A stretch of 49,356 bases of DNA from an uncultured Saprospiraceae bacterium (lineage in GTDB: Bacteria; Bacteroidota; Bacteroidia; Chitinophagales; Saprospiraceae), in NCBI GenBank assembly GCA_937924035.1, contig CALDTK010000067.1, forward strand, positions 1-49,356, written 5' to 3'. Positions 7,685-15,264 of this stretch are shown here, in pieces. The position numbers and the translations under genes are program-made. The number at the start of each line of letters is the position of its first letter. Positions within the stretch are counted from its first letter, which is position 1. The notes beneath the pieces were generated by a model that saw only the letters and a program-made list of their open reading frames with translations, had not been told where the DNA came from and searched no databases.

Positions 7685-9925
7685 ATGGGAAGTACTCTTA
7701 CTCTTGCTTTTCCAATCATTGGGCTGGTAGCCCTCGCTTACACTCTTTGGCGCTCGGCTTGGGTCGGCAAACAAGATCCTGGTAACGAAAAAATGCAACG
7801 CATCGGAAAAAACATCGCCGATGGAGCGATGGCATTCCTCAAAGCTGAATACAAGGTGCTCGCACCTTTTGTACTCGTTGTAGCTGCTCTTCTCGCCTTT
7901 TCGGCAGATGCTAGTACCTCAAGCATGTTGATTGGAGTTGCTTTCATTCTTGGAGCTATTTGCTCTGCGCTTGCTGGCTTTATTGGTATGCGCGTTGCAA
8001 CGAAAGCCAACACACGTACAACAGCCGCTGCTCGTACTTCACTCGGTAAAGCCCTTGAAGTGGCCTTTGCGGGTGGATCTGTCATGGGCATGGGTGTTGT
8101 TGGACTCGGCATGCTCGGGCTCGGACTTCTCTTCTTCATTTTCAAGGGGCAATTCATTGCTGACATTGGAGCAGGTGTAGACGTATACCGCGACTCTGTA
8201 ATCAGAGTAATCACTGTGCTTACTGGGTTCAGTTTTGGCGCAAGCTCAATTGCACTCTTCGCACGTGTAGGTGGTGGTATCTATACCAAGGCTGCCGATG
8301 TGGGAGCAGACCTCGTAGGTAAAGTAGAGGCAGGTATCCCTGAGGATCACCCACTCAACCCTGCAACCATTGCAGACAACGTTGGTGACAACGTTGGTGA
8401 CGTAGCAGGTATGGGTGCTGACCTTTTCGAGTCTTACGTTGGATCTATCATCGGGACGATGGTTATTGGTGCTGCTACGATCGGAACAGGAGCCTTTGTG
8501 GCTTCAAACGATTTCGGTGGACTCAACCTCGTGTTACTTCCACTCGTGCTTGCAGCAGTAGGAATTTTCACTTCTATCATCGGTACGTTCTTCGTGAAGG
8601 TGAAAGAAGGTGGTGACCCACAGAAGTCATTGAACCGCGGTGAGTTTATCGCAGCGATTCTTATGATCGCTGCTACGTATTTCATCATTCAATGGATGGT
8701 TCCAGCTGAAGGTTTCCAACTTATTGGTTTTGAAGCAGGTGCACAATACATGTCTTACACAGGACTAGGAATCTTCTTTGCGGTAATCATAGGTCTTGTT
8801 GCTGGTCTCGGTATCGGAATGATCACGGAGTACTACACAGGTACTGGCACTAAGCCAGTTCGTTCGATTGTTGAGCAGTCTGGTACAGGAGCTGCAACCA
8901 ACATCATTGCTGGTCTTGGAGTAGGAATGATGTCAACGGCTGTGCCGATTATCATTCTTGCTGCGGCAATCTTGGGTGCTTTCCACTTTGCTGGTCTTTA
9001 CGGTATCGCGATTGCTGCGGTAGGTATGCTTTCAAACACAGGCATCCAACTTGCTGTCGATGCTTACGGTCCTATCTCTGATAACGCTGGTGGTATCGCT
9101 GAGATGGCGGAGCTTCCAAGTGAAGTTCGTGGACGTACCGACAAGCTTGACGCTGTAGGTAACACGACTGCTGCGATTGGAAAAGGATTCGCGATTGGGT
9201 CTGCTGCACTTACAGCACTCGCTCTTTTCGCTGCCTTCATCACTACCTATAACGTTGCTCACCCGAATGACCTTATCTACGGAATCAACGTAATTCAGGC
9301 AGACGTAATGGCTGCCCTCTTCGTAGGTGCAATGCTTCCGTTTGTATTCTCTGCACTTTCTATGAATGCAGTAGGACGCGCGGCGTTTGACATGATCGAG
9401 GAAGTGCGTCGTCAGTTCAAGGAGATTCCTGAGTTGACTGCTGCACTTAAGCTCATGAAAAAGTATGACGGTGCTGAAATGAGCACTTGGAGTACTGCTG
9501 ATCGTGCTGTATTTGATGCAGCTGACGGAAAAGCAGAGTACGAGAAGTGCGTTGACATTTCTACAAAGGCTTCTATTCGTGAGATGATTGTTCCTGGTTT
9601 GATTGCGATCCTCGCTCCAGTTATCGTTGGCTTTGCTGGCGGTGGTGAGATGCTCGGTGGTCTTCTAGCAGGTGTAACGGTTTCTGGTGTACTCATGGCG
9701 ATCTTCCAGTCTAACGCTGGTGGTGCTTGGGATAATGCGAAGAAGATGTTCGAGGAAGGTGTCAACATCAAGGATGAGACCTTCTACAAAGGATCTGAGC
9801 CGCACAAGGCAGCAGTTGTTGGTGATACGGTAGGTGATCCGTTCAAGGATACTTCTGGACCGAGCCTCAACATCTTGTTGAAGTTGATGAGTGTGGTTGC
9901 TCTCGTAATAGCTCCACTTATCTAA
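7685..9925 (+). CDS. hppA: Membrane-bound ion-pumping pyrophosphatase
   Basis: Integral inner-membrane enzyme (746 aa, about 16 helices) that hydrolyses pyrophosphate and pumps H+ or Na+ outward. The substrate-site motifs are clear: [11 protein letters not shown], then [27 protein letters not shown], and near the C-terminus [17 protein letters not shown]. The residue that separates K+-dependent from K+-independent families is alanine in GNTTAA (A496; a lysine there marks K+-independence), so potassium stimulation is expected. The residue three positions on is glycine. Whether it moves protons, sodium or both cannot be read with confidence from the sequence. Codon use looks optimised compared with neighbours, suggesting strong expression. 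A strong terminator follows. Confidence 0.96.
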   Translation: MGSTLTLAFPIIGLVALAYTLWRSAWVGKQDPGNEKMQRIGKNIADGAMAFLKAEYKVLAPFVLVVAALLAFSADASTSSMLIGVAFILGAICSALAGFIGMRVATKANTRTTAAARTSLGKALEVAFAGGSVMGMGVVGLGMLGLGLLFFIFKGQFIADIGAGVDVYRDSVIRVITVLTGFSFGASSIALFARVGGGIYTKAADVGADLVGKVEAGIPEDHPLNPATIADNVGDNVGDVAGMGADLFESYVGSIIGTMVIGAATIGTGAFVASNDFGGLNLVLLPLVLAAVGIFTSIIGTFFVKVKEGGDPQKSLNRGEFIAAILMIAATYFIIQWMVPAEGFQLIGFEAGAQYMSYTGLGIFFAVIIGLVAGLGIGMITEYYTGTGTKPVRSIVEQSGTGAATNIIAGLGVGMMSTAVPIIILAAAILGAFHFAGLYGIAIAAVGMLSNTGIQLAVDAYGPISDNAGGIAEMAELPSEVRGRTDKLDAVGNTTAAIGKGFAIGSAALTALALFAAFITTYNVAHPNDLIYGINVIQADVMAALFVGAMLPFVFSALSMNAVGRAAFDMIEEVRRQFKEIPELTAALKLMKKYDGAEMSTWSTADRAVFDAADGKAEYEKCVDISTKASIREMIVPGLIAILAPVIVGFAGGGEMLGGLLAGVTVSGVLMAIFQSNAGGAWDNAKKMFEEGVNIKDETFYKGSEPHKAAVVGDTVGDPFKDTSGPSLNILLKLMSVVALVIAPLI

Positions 9926-9974
9926 GAGCTACGCTCTTATTGTTGTGGACCCCTCCCGCGGTCTGCCGAGATAG

Positions 9975-10015
9975 AAAAAAGCCCCTTTTCACGGAAGTGA
10001 GGAGGGGCTTTTTTT
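9975..10015. terminator. Rho-independent terminator after hppA (works on both strands)
   Basis: A 12-bp perfect stem, AAAAAAGCCCCT with AGGGGCTTTTTT, closes a 16-base loop and carries a T run on the + strand and, by its A run, on the - strand. It separates hppA from the convergent lipoprotein genes. Confidence 0.9.
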
Positions 10016-10255
10016 GGGTGGTATCGAAGGCGTGCGTTATATCTCGAAGGGCTGACCCCTTCAGCTACATCAGCTTCGCGATTTCGTTCAGGGCAGCTCC
10101 CTTTCTCGGCGGTCTTTGCTCGCACAGGACCTTCGGCCCTGATAGGGAGTTGTATTTCGTTTCATGGGGTCATCTCCGACCTAAGATTCAACTCAATCTT
10201 GAGGTGAGTTTTTCAGGCTTTACTTTTCTGCGTTTGACCCCACGTTATTTTTGTT

Positions 10256-10297
10256 CGACTGTCTAGACCCACGCGCTGGCGCGGGGCGTTACAGTCG
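10256..10297. repeat. Nested palindrome between convergent genes
   Basis: An outer perfect 7-bp stem CGACTGT / ACAGTCG encloses an inner GC-rich stem (CGCG CTGG CGCG flanked by C and G runs). There is no T run on either strand, so it is not a standard terminator. It ends 10 bases from the stop codon of the - strand gene. Confidence 0.55.
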
Positions 10298-10307
10298 CGA
10301 AATGTGA

Positions 10308-11147
10308 TCACTCCAACCCCACAATCCGATCCTCGATCTCTTCCTTCTCCACCTCCCAGAACTCCTCGACATAAGGCCGATCAAAGCTGTATCCTTTCTT
10401 TAATTGCGTGAGCGCGTTTTGGTAGTACTCGGCAGCTTTTTGCTTTTCGCCGCGCGCCTCGTGACGCCGACCGATGTAGTAGGCGAGTTCGGTGCTTTCA
10501 CCACTACAGACTTCGTAGCCTTTGCGGAGACTTTGCTCTGCTTCTTCTGGGCGACCGAGACCATCGAGGCAGACGGCTCGGAATTGCCAGACAGGGGGGC
10601 CGAGATATTTGAGTTCGATGTTGGCTGTCTCTTCTTCTAGCCAAAGGTTGAACCAATCGAGTCCTTTTTGATAATTGCCGAGTTGCATGTTGGCGACCCC
10701 GCGTATGAAGTGGACACTAGTGGATTGCGGGTAGTCGGTGAAGCCTGGAGTAAGTGCATCTAGCACATCGCAATCTTGAATCGCTCGTTTGTAATCACGG
10801 TTGAAGTAGAGATGCATGTATGCACGATAGCCAAGCCAGTATTCTGGTGCGAGACGTGCGGCGTCATCGTAGCCTCGCCACTGTGACTTTAGGCCGCGCT
10901 TGGCCCAAGCGATGCCACGCTCTCGATGGAGGTCTGCGTTTGTAGAATCAAGGGCGAGTCCATACCGGTAGGTCATCTGCTCTTCTGGCGAACCCTGATA
11001 GTGGCGGTGAGCCATTTCATCCGCTATTCGAACACGCTCTTCAGAAGTGAAGGTGTGTGCATAGTATTCGGGCTTCTGATCACAAGAGGCGAAAACGAAG
11101 CTGAGGACAAAACAAGCACTAAGGCAAGAGGTCAATGAGTTTCCCAT
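10308..11147 (-). CDS. TPR-repeat lipoprotein
   Basis: 279-aa predicted lipoprotein of unknown role. The N-terminus is a lipoprotein signal peptide ending FVFASC, with lipidation expected at C22. The rest is helical with tetratricopeptide-like repeats, for example residues 60-110 (GLALDSTNADLHRERGIAW), 140-180 (RGVANMQLGNYQKGLDWF) and 210-260 (AYYIGRRHEARGEKQKAAEYY). Such repeats bind other proteins. It overlaps the end of the upstream gene (11119-12234) by 29 bases, so the two are transcribed together and probably translationally coupled. That points to a shared envelope function, but no partner can be named. Confidence 0.8.
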   Translation of the reverse strand: MGNSLTSCLSACFVLSFVFASCDQKPEYYAHTFTSEERVRIADEMAHRHYQGSPEEQMTYRYGLALDSTNADLHRERGIAWAKRGLKSQWRGYDDAARLAPEYWLGYRAYMHLYFNRDYKRAIQDCDVLDALTPGFTDYPQSTSVHFIRGVANMQLGNYQKGLDWFNLWLEEETANIELKYLGPPVWQFRAVCLDGLGRPEEAEQSLRKGYEVCSGESTELAYYIGRRHEARGEKQKAAEYYQNALTQLKKGYSFDRPYVEEFWEVEKEEIEDRIVGLE

Positions 11148-12234
11148 CTTCGAATTTTAAGGTGATGTAAGTATAGAAATCGGCAAGAGATTCATTTGGT
11201 CCGACTCGCCCTGTATTCCAGCCTGTGAGTGTTTGTATGGCGAGCGCGACGTCTTTTACGGCGGCTTCAGGAAATTGCTTTGGCTTTAAATCAAGGTCAG
11301 CTTCATCGGTGGTAAAGCGTCCGACCTCCCCTTCACAATTGACGACGAAACGGATGGTGAGGTAGCCGCTCTCAGAAGCAAAAGGAGTTAGATCAAGCTT
11401 TGGAATCAAGTCTCTGTTGAGCGCATAATGCCCACCAGGGTAACCGATGTCTGGTGTTGGGTTGTAGTAGTCCGCGATTAGTTTGTCCGCACGACAAGGC
11501 GCCCAATCTTGGGTATCTGGAATGAGCGTATTCTCAGGGTCAATGTAGGCTACTCGCTTCGGGACACTCGCCAGAAGTTCCTTGTGTTGTTTTGGCGTAA
11601 GCTGACGGGCAAGTTCACGAGTATAAGTCGAAGAAGATCTCTTTGTTTGAGAAAAAACTACCCCGAGACCTTTCACGTAAAGCTTTTCCAATTGAGCAGT
11701 ATCTGTACGCTCAGTAGCAGCAGTGAAGCCATACTCCTTTCCGACGAACCTTGTAGCAACCATACCTCGCCATGTCGTGTCTGATACTTGAGATAGATGT
11801 CGTGTAATCTTCCATTGAGAAGTTTCAAGGCCAAGTGATGATTCTTTACCATCAAAGCACATCAAATTAGCTTCATTTATTTGATGCGAAACCGTATCGA
11901 TTCGATAATAACGCTCGGATAACTTTACGCTAAGTCCTGTATCGCTAACATGGAGCTTAGTCAACGACATGTCCTTTAAGGCAGGTGTCAATCCTTTGAT
12001 TGAAACTTCATTCCCGTCCGGTGATACTTCATAAAATGAGTACTCTAGTTGTCCTAGAACATCTTTGTTTGGTCCTTGGTCATAGCGGGTAATGAACTCA
12101 TGCAAAACTCCTTCTTGCAGTTGCTCTACCGCAGGTAGAAAGTCTTGCGCTGCAAGCGGAACGGGTGGCAGTGCTTCACACCCGACAAAGAAGGCAAGAC
12201 CTGTAGTTAGTAGGAGATACTTAATAGTTTCCAT
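11119..12234 (-). CDS. Lipoprotein with TonB-like C-terminal domain
   Basis: 371-aa predicted lipoprotein; the signal peptide ends AFFVGC (C19). Residues 25-230 are not recognised and look beta-rich. The C-terminal 100 residues (from GYPGGHYALNRDLI, through GYLTIRFVVNCEGEVGRF, to GWNTGRVGPNESLADFYTYITLKF) have the pattern of the TonB C-terminal domain found in many Bacteroidota envelope proteins: a beta strand IRFVVN, a conserved G-x-V, and a W-x-P/T-x(R)G-like segment. There is no N-terminal transmembrane anchor with a proline-rich spanner, so this is not a classical TonB. First gene of a two-gene unit with the TPR lipoprotein. Function unknown. Confidence 0.7.
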   Translation of the reverse strand: METIKYLLLTTGLAFFVGCEALPPVPLAAQDFLPAVEQLQEGVLHEFITRYDQGPNKDVLGQLEYSFYEVSPDGNEVSIKGLTPALKDMSLTKLHVSDTGLSVKLSERYYRIDTVSHQINEANLMCFDGKESSLGLETSQWKITRHLSQVSDTTWRGMVATRFVGKEYGFTAATERTDTAQLEKLYVKGLGVVFSQTKRSSSTYTRELARQLTPKQHKELLASVPKRVAYIDPENTLIPDTQDWAPCRADKLIADYYNPTPDIGYPGGHYALNRDLIPKLDLTPFASESGYLTIRFVVNCEGEVGRFTTDEADLDLKPKQFPEAAVKDVALAIQTLTGWNTGRVGPNESLADFYTYITLKFEDGKLIDLLP

Positions 12235-12415
12235 TTACATCGAGACTGATGAATAATGGATCTAAGGTATTTGCTAGGCTTGGAGGTTAGATGTAATGGA
12301 GCGTTAATGTCATGCCAGCGTAGCTGGCTGTACTTTGGATGTGGGATTGGGGATCGCTCCGCTGTCGGACAGATGCAAGGGGAGATAAACCCTTTTACGA
12401 CCCCACGAATCCTCG

Positions 12416-12425
12416 TTTCGCCAAA
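12416..12425 (+). repeat. Core of dispersed motif, diverged copy
   Basis: TTTCGCCAAA core without the leading GC, in a spacer that also carries several small hairpins. Confidence 0.4.
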
Positions 12426-12513
12426 AAAGAACTCTCCGTGCGCTCACGGCTGCGCCAGTTCTCTTAGTCGAGTTGACGAATTCCAAGACTGCAACGCAGT
12501 CAAACGGCAGCTG

Positions 12514-13452
12514 CTAAAGCCCTCGTACTACCTCTCCCAAATCAGTCCCTCCAAAATTGCTCAATACCACCTGCGTCTCATCGAACTCCAGACTGGAATA
12601 GAAATAAGTACGATAGCCTGGGCGAACCCCGGGTTGCTTCAACTCCCCTTTCAAAAATGCACTTTCAGGCATCCACTGAGCGAAGTAGAAAAGATCGGTA
12701 ATCGTTGAGTAGTACTCAGGTATAATCGTCTCTGGAAATTCGGAAAGAGGGACCTTTTCCATTGTTCCACTAGCATCTGTATACCCTGCAGCAAAACTTC
12801 CAGGAGCTGTATCGAGATCTAAGACCCCTGTGCGGGTCATAGTCGCTGGATCAAGCACCAAAATTCGAATGGCTTCAGCAACCGTTGTTCCCATACGTTC
12901 GCTCAAAACCGTAGCTAGCATTTCATATCCAAGCTGGGAATAATGCTCTTCTATTCCTGGTTGACTACGAAATGTTAGGTCGCTTATTGATTGGCCTTTC
13001 GGCAAAACTTCAGGAAGTCCAGCCCTGTGATCTAAGAGCATTCGGTAATTGATGGTTTCGTTTTGCGGAAGCGTTGGAAGATAGTCTTTCACTGAGCCGT
13101 TGAGCGTAATACGGCCTTGGTCTGCCAGCTTAAAGTATGCCGCCCGAATCAACAGGTGCGCTACTTCTCCGATTGGATACCGGAAATTTGAAGAGACATT
13201 CATGCCTTGAGGACCTTCTTTAAATCGATAGCTCTGCTCAAAAACAGTATCAGGGAGGGCCACCAAAACACTTCCACTGAACTCCCCAGCCTCGGCAAGG
13301 CTGTGAAAATACCTGTCATACGGTAGGCCCTCAACTGTATTTGTATGATCTGTTTTACCAGAAGGTGACGAACTACTATTCGCGCAGAACCCCAGTAAAC
13401 AGGCAGAAATAACTAATACAAAAGGGCTAATTCTCATTGAACGAAGATGCAT
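12514..13452 (-). CDS. Serine-hydrolase (beta-lactamase/S12 fold) homologue, catalytically dead by motif
   Basis: Exported 312-aa protein with the fold of class C beta-lactamases and S12 peptidases. Recognisable landmarks are GEFSGSVLVALPDTVFEQSY (60-75), the helix after the active site (LADQGRITLNGSVKDYLPTLP), MLLDHRAGLPEV, and YSQLGYEMLATVLSERMG. The active-site SxxK, normally within FRIGSVSKQFTA, reads YPIGEVAHLL here: E96 replaces Ser and H99 replaces Lys. The YxN tyrosine motif is YSQ. A hydrolytic or resistance role is therefore unlikely; a binding or regulatory role is inferred. The N-terminus is a signal peptide with a possible lipobox (VISAC, or LLGFC); ATG at residue 6 is an alternative start. 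It is separated by about 280 bases from the next gene. Confidence 0.78.
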   Translation of the reverse strand: MHLRSMRISPFVLVISACLLGFCANSSSSPSGKTDHTNTVEGLPYDRYFHSLAEAGEFSGSVLVALPDTVFEQSYRFKEGPQGMNVSSNFRYPIGEVAHLLIRAAYFKLADQGRITLNGSVKDYLPTLPQNETINYRMLLDHRAGLPEVLPKGQSISDLTFRSQPGIEEHYSQLGYEMLATVLSERMGTTVAEAIRILVLDPATMTRTGVLDLDTAPGSFAAGYTDASGTMEKVPLSEFPETIIPEYYSTITDLFYFAQWMPESAFLKGELKQPGVRPGYRTYFYSSLEFDETQVVLSNFGGTDLGEVVRGL

Positions 13453-13529
13453 AATGTGACGAGTCTAAACAATATCCGTCTAATCTCGGTACGTTTCTAG
13501 TAAGTCATCGCACAGTTCAAACTACTATA

Positions 13530-13559
13530 TTTGACTTGCGTTCTCACAGTAACGTTTTG
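13530..13559 (+). promoter_or_regulatory. Bacteroidota promoter for the 62-aa gene
   Basis: TTTGAC (13530-13535) and a -7-like TAACGTTTTG (13550-13559) about 16 bases further on. The ATG lies 39 bases downstream of the -7 element. Confidence 0.5.
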
Positions 13560-13598
13560 TGCCCTAACACAAATTAAATAATTCCAAAAACACCACAC

Positions 13599-13787
13599 AT
13601 GCGTATTCAAACTACGTCAGCGTTGCAAAATCAACGCCTTACCACACCCAGAGAAACCAACAATGAGCGCCAAGTTCGCGAACAAAAATCGCTCAAAGTA
13701 GCTGCACAAATGTTCGAAAATGGTTGCTGCACAAATACAGTAGCACGCTACACTGGACTTTCAGAGGAGGTTCTACGTCGACTCTAA
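13599..13787 (+). CDS. Small protein with helix-turn-helix-like C-terminus (62 aa)
   Basis: The first 30 residues are polar and probably disordered. The last 32 residues (KSLKVAAQMFENGCCTNTVARYTGLSEEVLRRL) resemble the C-terminal tail of PD-(D/E)XK transposase/Rpn-type proteins, where a pattern like A-x-x-M-L-x-x-G-x-x-x-x-x-I-A-x-x-T-G-L-S-x-E-x-x-x-x-L is common, and also a short helix-turn-helix. Here the tail stands alone. The gene has a plausible promoter upstream and a strong terminator 37 bases after its stop, so it appears to be a separate transcription unit and not a fragment of a neighbour. No function is assigned; it could be a small regulator or the remnant of a larger gene. Confidence 0.6.
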   Translation: MRIQTTSALQNQRLTTPRETNNERQVREQKSLKVAAQMFENGCCTNTVARYTGLSEEVLRRL

Positions 13788-13823
13788 TATTCCATAAGAA
13801 GTAGTAATTAAATGCTTCACAAT

Positions 13824-13858
13824 AAAGCCCATGCTGCATCCGCATCATGGGCTTTTTT
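13824..13858 (+). terminator. Rho-independent terminator after the 62-aa gene
   Basis: Perfect 10-bp stem AAAGCCCATG / CATGGGCTTT followed by a T6 run. It lies between the 62-aa gene and the convergent DUF4837 gene, and the A residues before the stem could also serve the opposite strand. Confidence 0.88.
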
Positions 13859-13875
13859 GATTTACTAGTAACAAA

Positions 13876-15000
13876 CTACCACTTCGCAGATCGAGCAATT
13901 ACTTCAAGCTGCTGCATGTAGTTGCGCTTGCCCTTGCTCGGAGCAAACGTAAATACATCGATAATAAATACCTTCTTCTGTTCAGGAGCTGGTAAGAGAT
14001 AGGTGAAAAAAGGTCCACCCAAAAAGTCATCGGTCATTTCCCAAATACCACGTGCTTCAAACGCATACTTACCATCAATGGTGGTCACAAATGGAACGAC
14101 TGGTAAATCGCGATCATTAGTCGTCATGTACGATCCTTCTGTACTACTACGTACAGCCATTTTGCCGATAGTGTTTCTATACACCACTGCACTATCTGCT
14201 GAAATTTGATCCTCTCCAACGTAAGGAACAGAAGTTACGATGACGTTTTGTGTCACAACGCCAAGGTCGCGTCGCATCCAAACGAAGTTCTTCTCTGCCC
14301 TAGCAACTTTATAATCCACTGGAATATCAATATGGACGCCCACCAATCTTTTGATCGAATCTGCGGTCGTTTCGTTATGACCCGACTGGTAGGTATTCGC
14401 CAGTAACATTTTACGATCTGCAGCGGCTATTCTATCGCTTGCCGCAGGAAAGCTTTGAGCAACAAGTTTTGCAAGTTCATCCGGACCTGCAGCAAAGAGA
14501 TATATCAAAAGCTGATCGTTTGCCCAACGGTCAGTAACAATACTTGTCCCCTTGCGATAGTCCTCACGTGCAGCAAGCATCTTCTCTTCACCGAGATCGG
14601 AGGTTACCAATTTTGTTGTTGCACTTGTTTTGTCATTGAGGTCAGCAAGAATAACGTACGTACGAAGCTCCTTGCGCGCAGGAAGCACTTCTAAGTCTCC
14701 AGCATCAATGACATTCAAGTCATAAACTGCTTCAGGCTGTGGCATCAAGGGATAGGCTTGCTGATAGTAGTAATCCAAGGAATCTCTAACAGGCCCTTCA
14801 AGCAGCGCATCATCAACGACAATGTTGACCCTGTTCACATTTCCGTAAGCAAGTGGCTTAGAGGTAAAAGCAGCTGGCGTATCCCCACTACCACACCCTA
14901 TCGAAAGGCTGAGTAACAACAAAAAGGCAAATACCTGAGTAAAAAAATTGGCTGAATAGCGCATAGAAAACAAACTGTGAGCGCTGAAATGTACACTCAT
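13876..15000 (-). CDS. DUF4837 family lipoprotein
   Basis: 374-aa predicted lipoprotein of a Bacteroidota-restricted family of unknown function. The signal peptide ends LSIGC (about C36). Family landmarks are VNIVVDDALLEGPVRDSL near the N-terminus, LMPQPEAVYDL, the central IPVDYKVARAEKNFVWMRRDL, and the strongly conserved C-terminal run GIWEMTDDFLGGPFFTYLL, then FTFAPSKGKRNYMQQLE. The ATG at residue 13 (MRYSANFFTQ) is an equally good start for the signal peptide. The gene is convergent with the 62-aa gene and divergent from the DUF2723 gene, with 264 bases in between. Family members are found on the chromosome of most flavobacteria, so this is core, not accessory, DNA. Confidence 0.88.
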   Translation of the reverse strand: MSVHFSAHSLFSMRYSANFFTQVFAFLLLLSLSIGCGSGDTPAAFTSKPLAYGNVNRVNIVVDDALLEGPVRDSLDYYYQQAYPLMPQPEAVYDLNVIDAGDLEVLPARKELRTYVILADLNDKTSATTKLVTSDLGEEKMLAAREDYRKGTSIVTDRWANDQLLIYLFAAGPDELAKLVAQSFPAASDRIAAADRKMLLANTYQSGHNETTADSIKRLVGVHIDIPVDYKVARAEKNFVWMRRDLGVVTQNVIVTSVPYVGEDQISADSAVVYRNTIGKMAVRSSTEGSYMTTNDRDLPVVPFVTTIDGKYAFEARGIWEMTDDFLGGPFFTYLLPAPEQKKVFIIDVFTFAPSKGKRNYMQQLEVIARSAKW

Positions 15001-15264
15001 CTGAATAGATGCAACGCATCGAAAGGCTGGTGGTTAGCTTTCGCAAGATGCTACGTAGATTCTAATATAGATATTATTTGATGCATCCTTTCGGCAAAAC
15101 CCTCGTCTTTACTAGTATTACAGCGCATTAGAGCACACTCAAGACTTGTCAATTAGAGGCAATTTGATCCATGTGTGATAAGGCGCGAGAAAAAAATACC
15201 TTTGTCGCTTGTTTTGGAGTCGCGGATTTACGCGATTTTGAGTCGCACAACGCATGTAACACAT

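Larger units (their letters stand above)
9926..10307. other. Hairpin-rich intergenic region
   Basis: There is no credible gene here: the longest open frame (9940-10266) reads through the terminator and the hairpins. It holds the hppA terminator, a stem CCTAAGATT / AATCTTGAGG with one bulge (10180-10204), an inverted octamer TGGGGTCA / TGACCCCA about 65 bases apart, and a nested palindrome at 10256-10297. Confidence 0.6.

Noticed and set aside
9940-10266. 108-aa plus-strand frame after hppA
   Set aside because: It translates straight through a strong terminator and several palindromes; composition is not protein-like.
12256-12708. 150-aa plus-strand frame
   Set aside because: Its second half is antisense to the serine-hydrolase homologue and its first half is spacer with hairpins.
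12514-13452. Beta-lactam resistance gene
   Set aside because: Fold is right, but both the active-site serine and lysine are missing, so hydrolysis is not expected.
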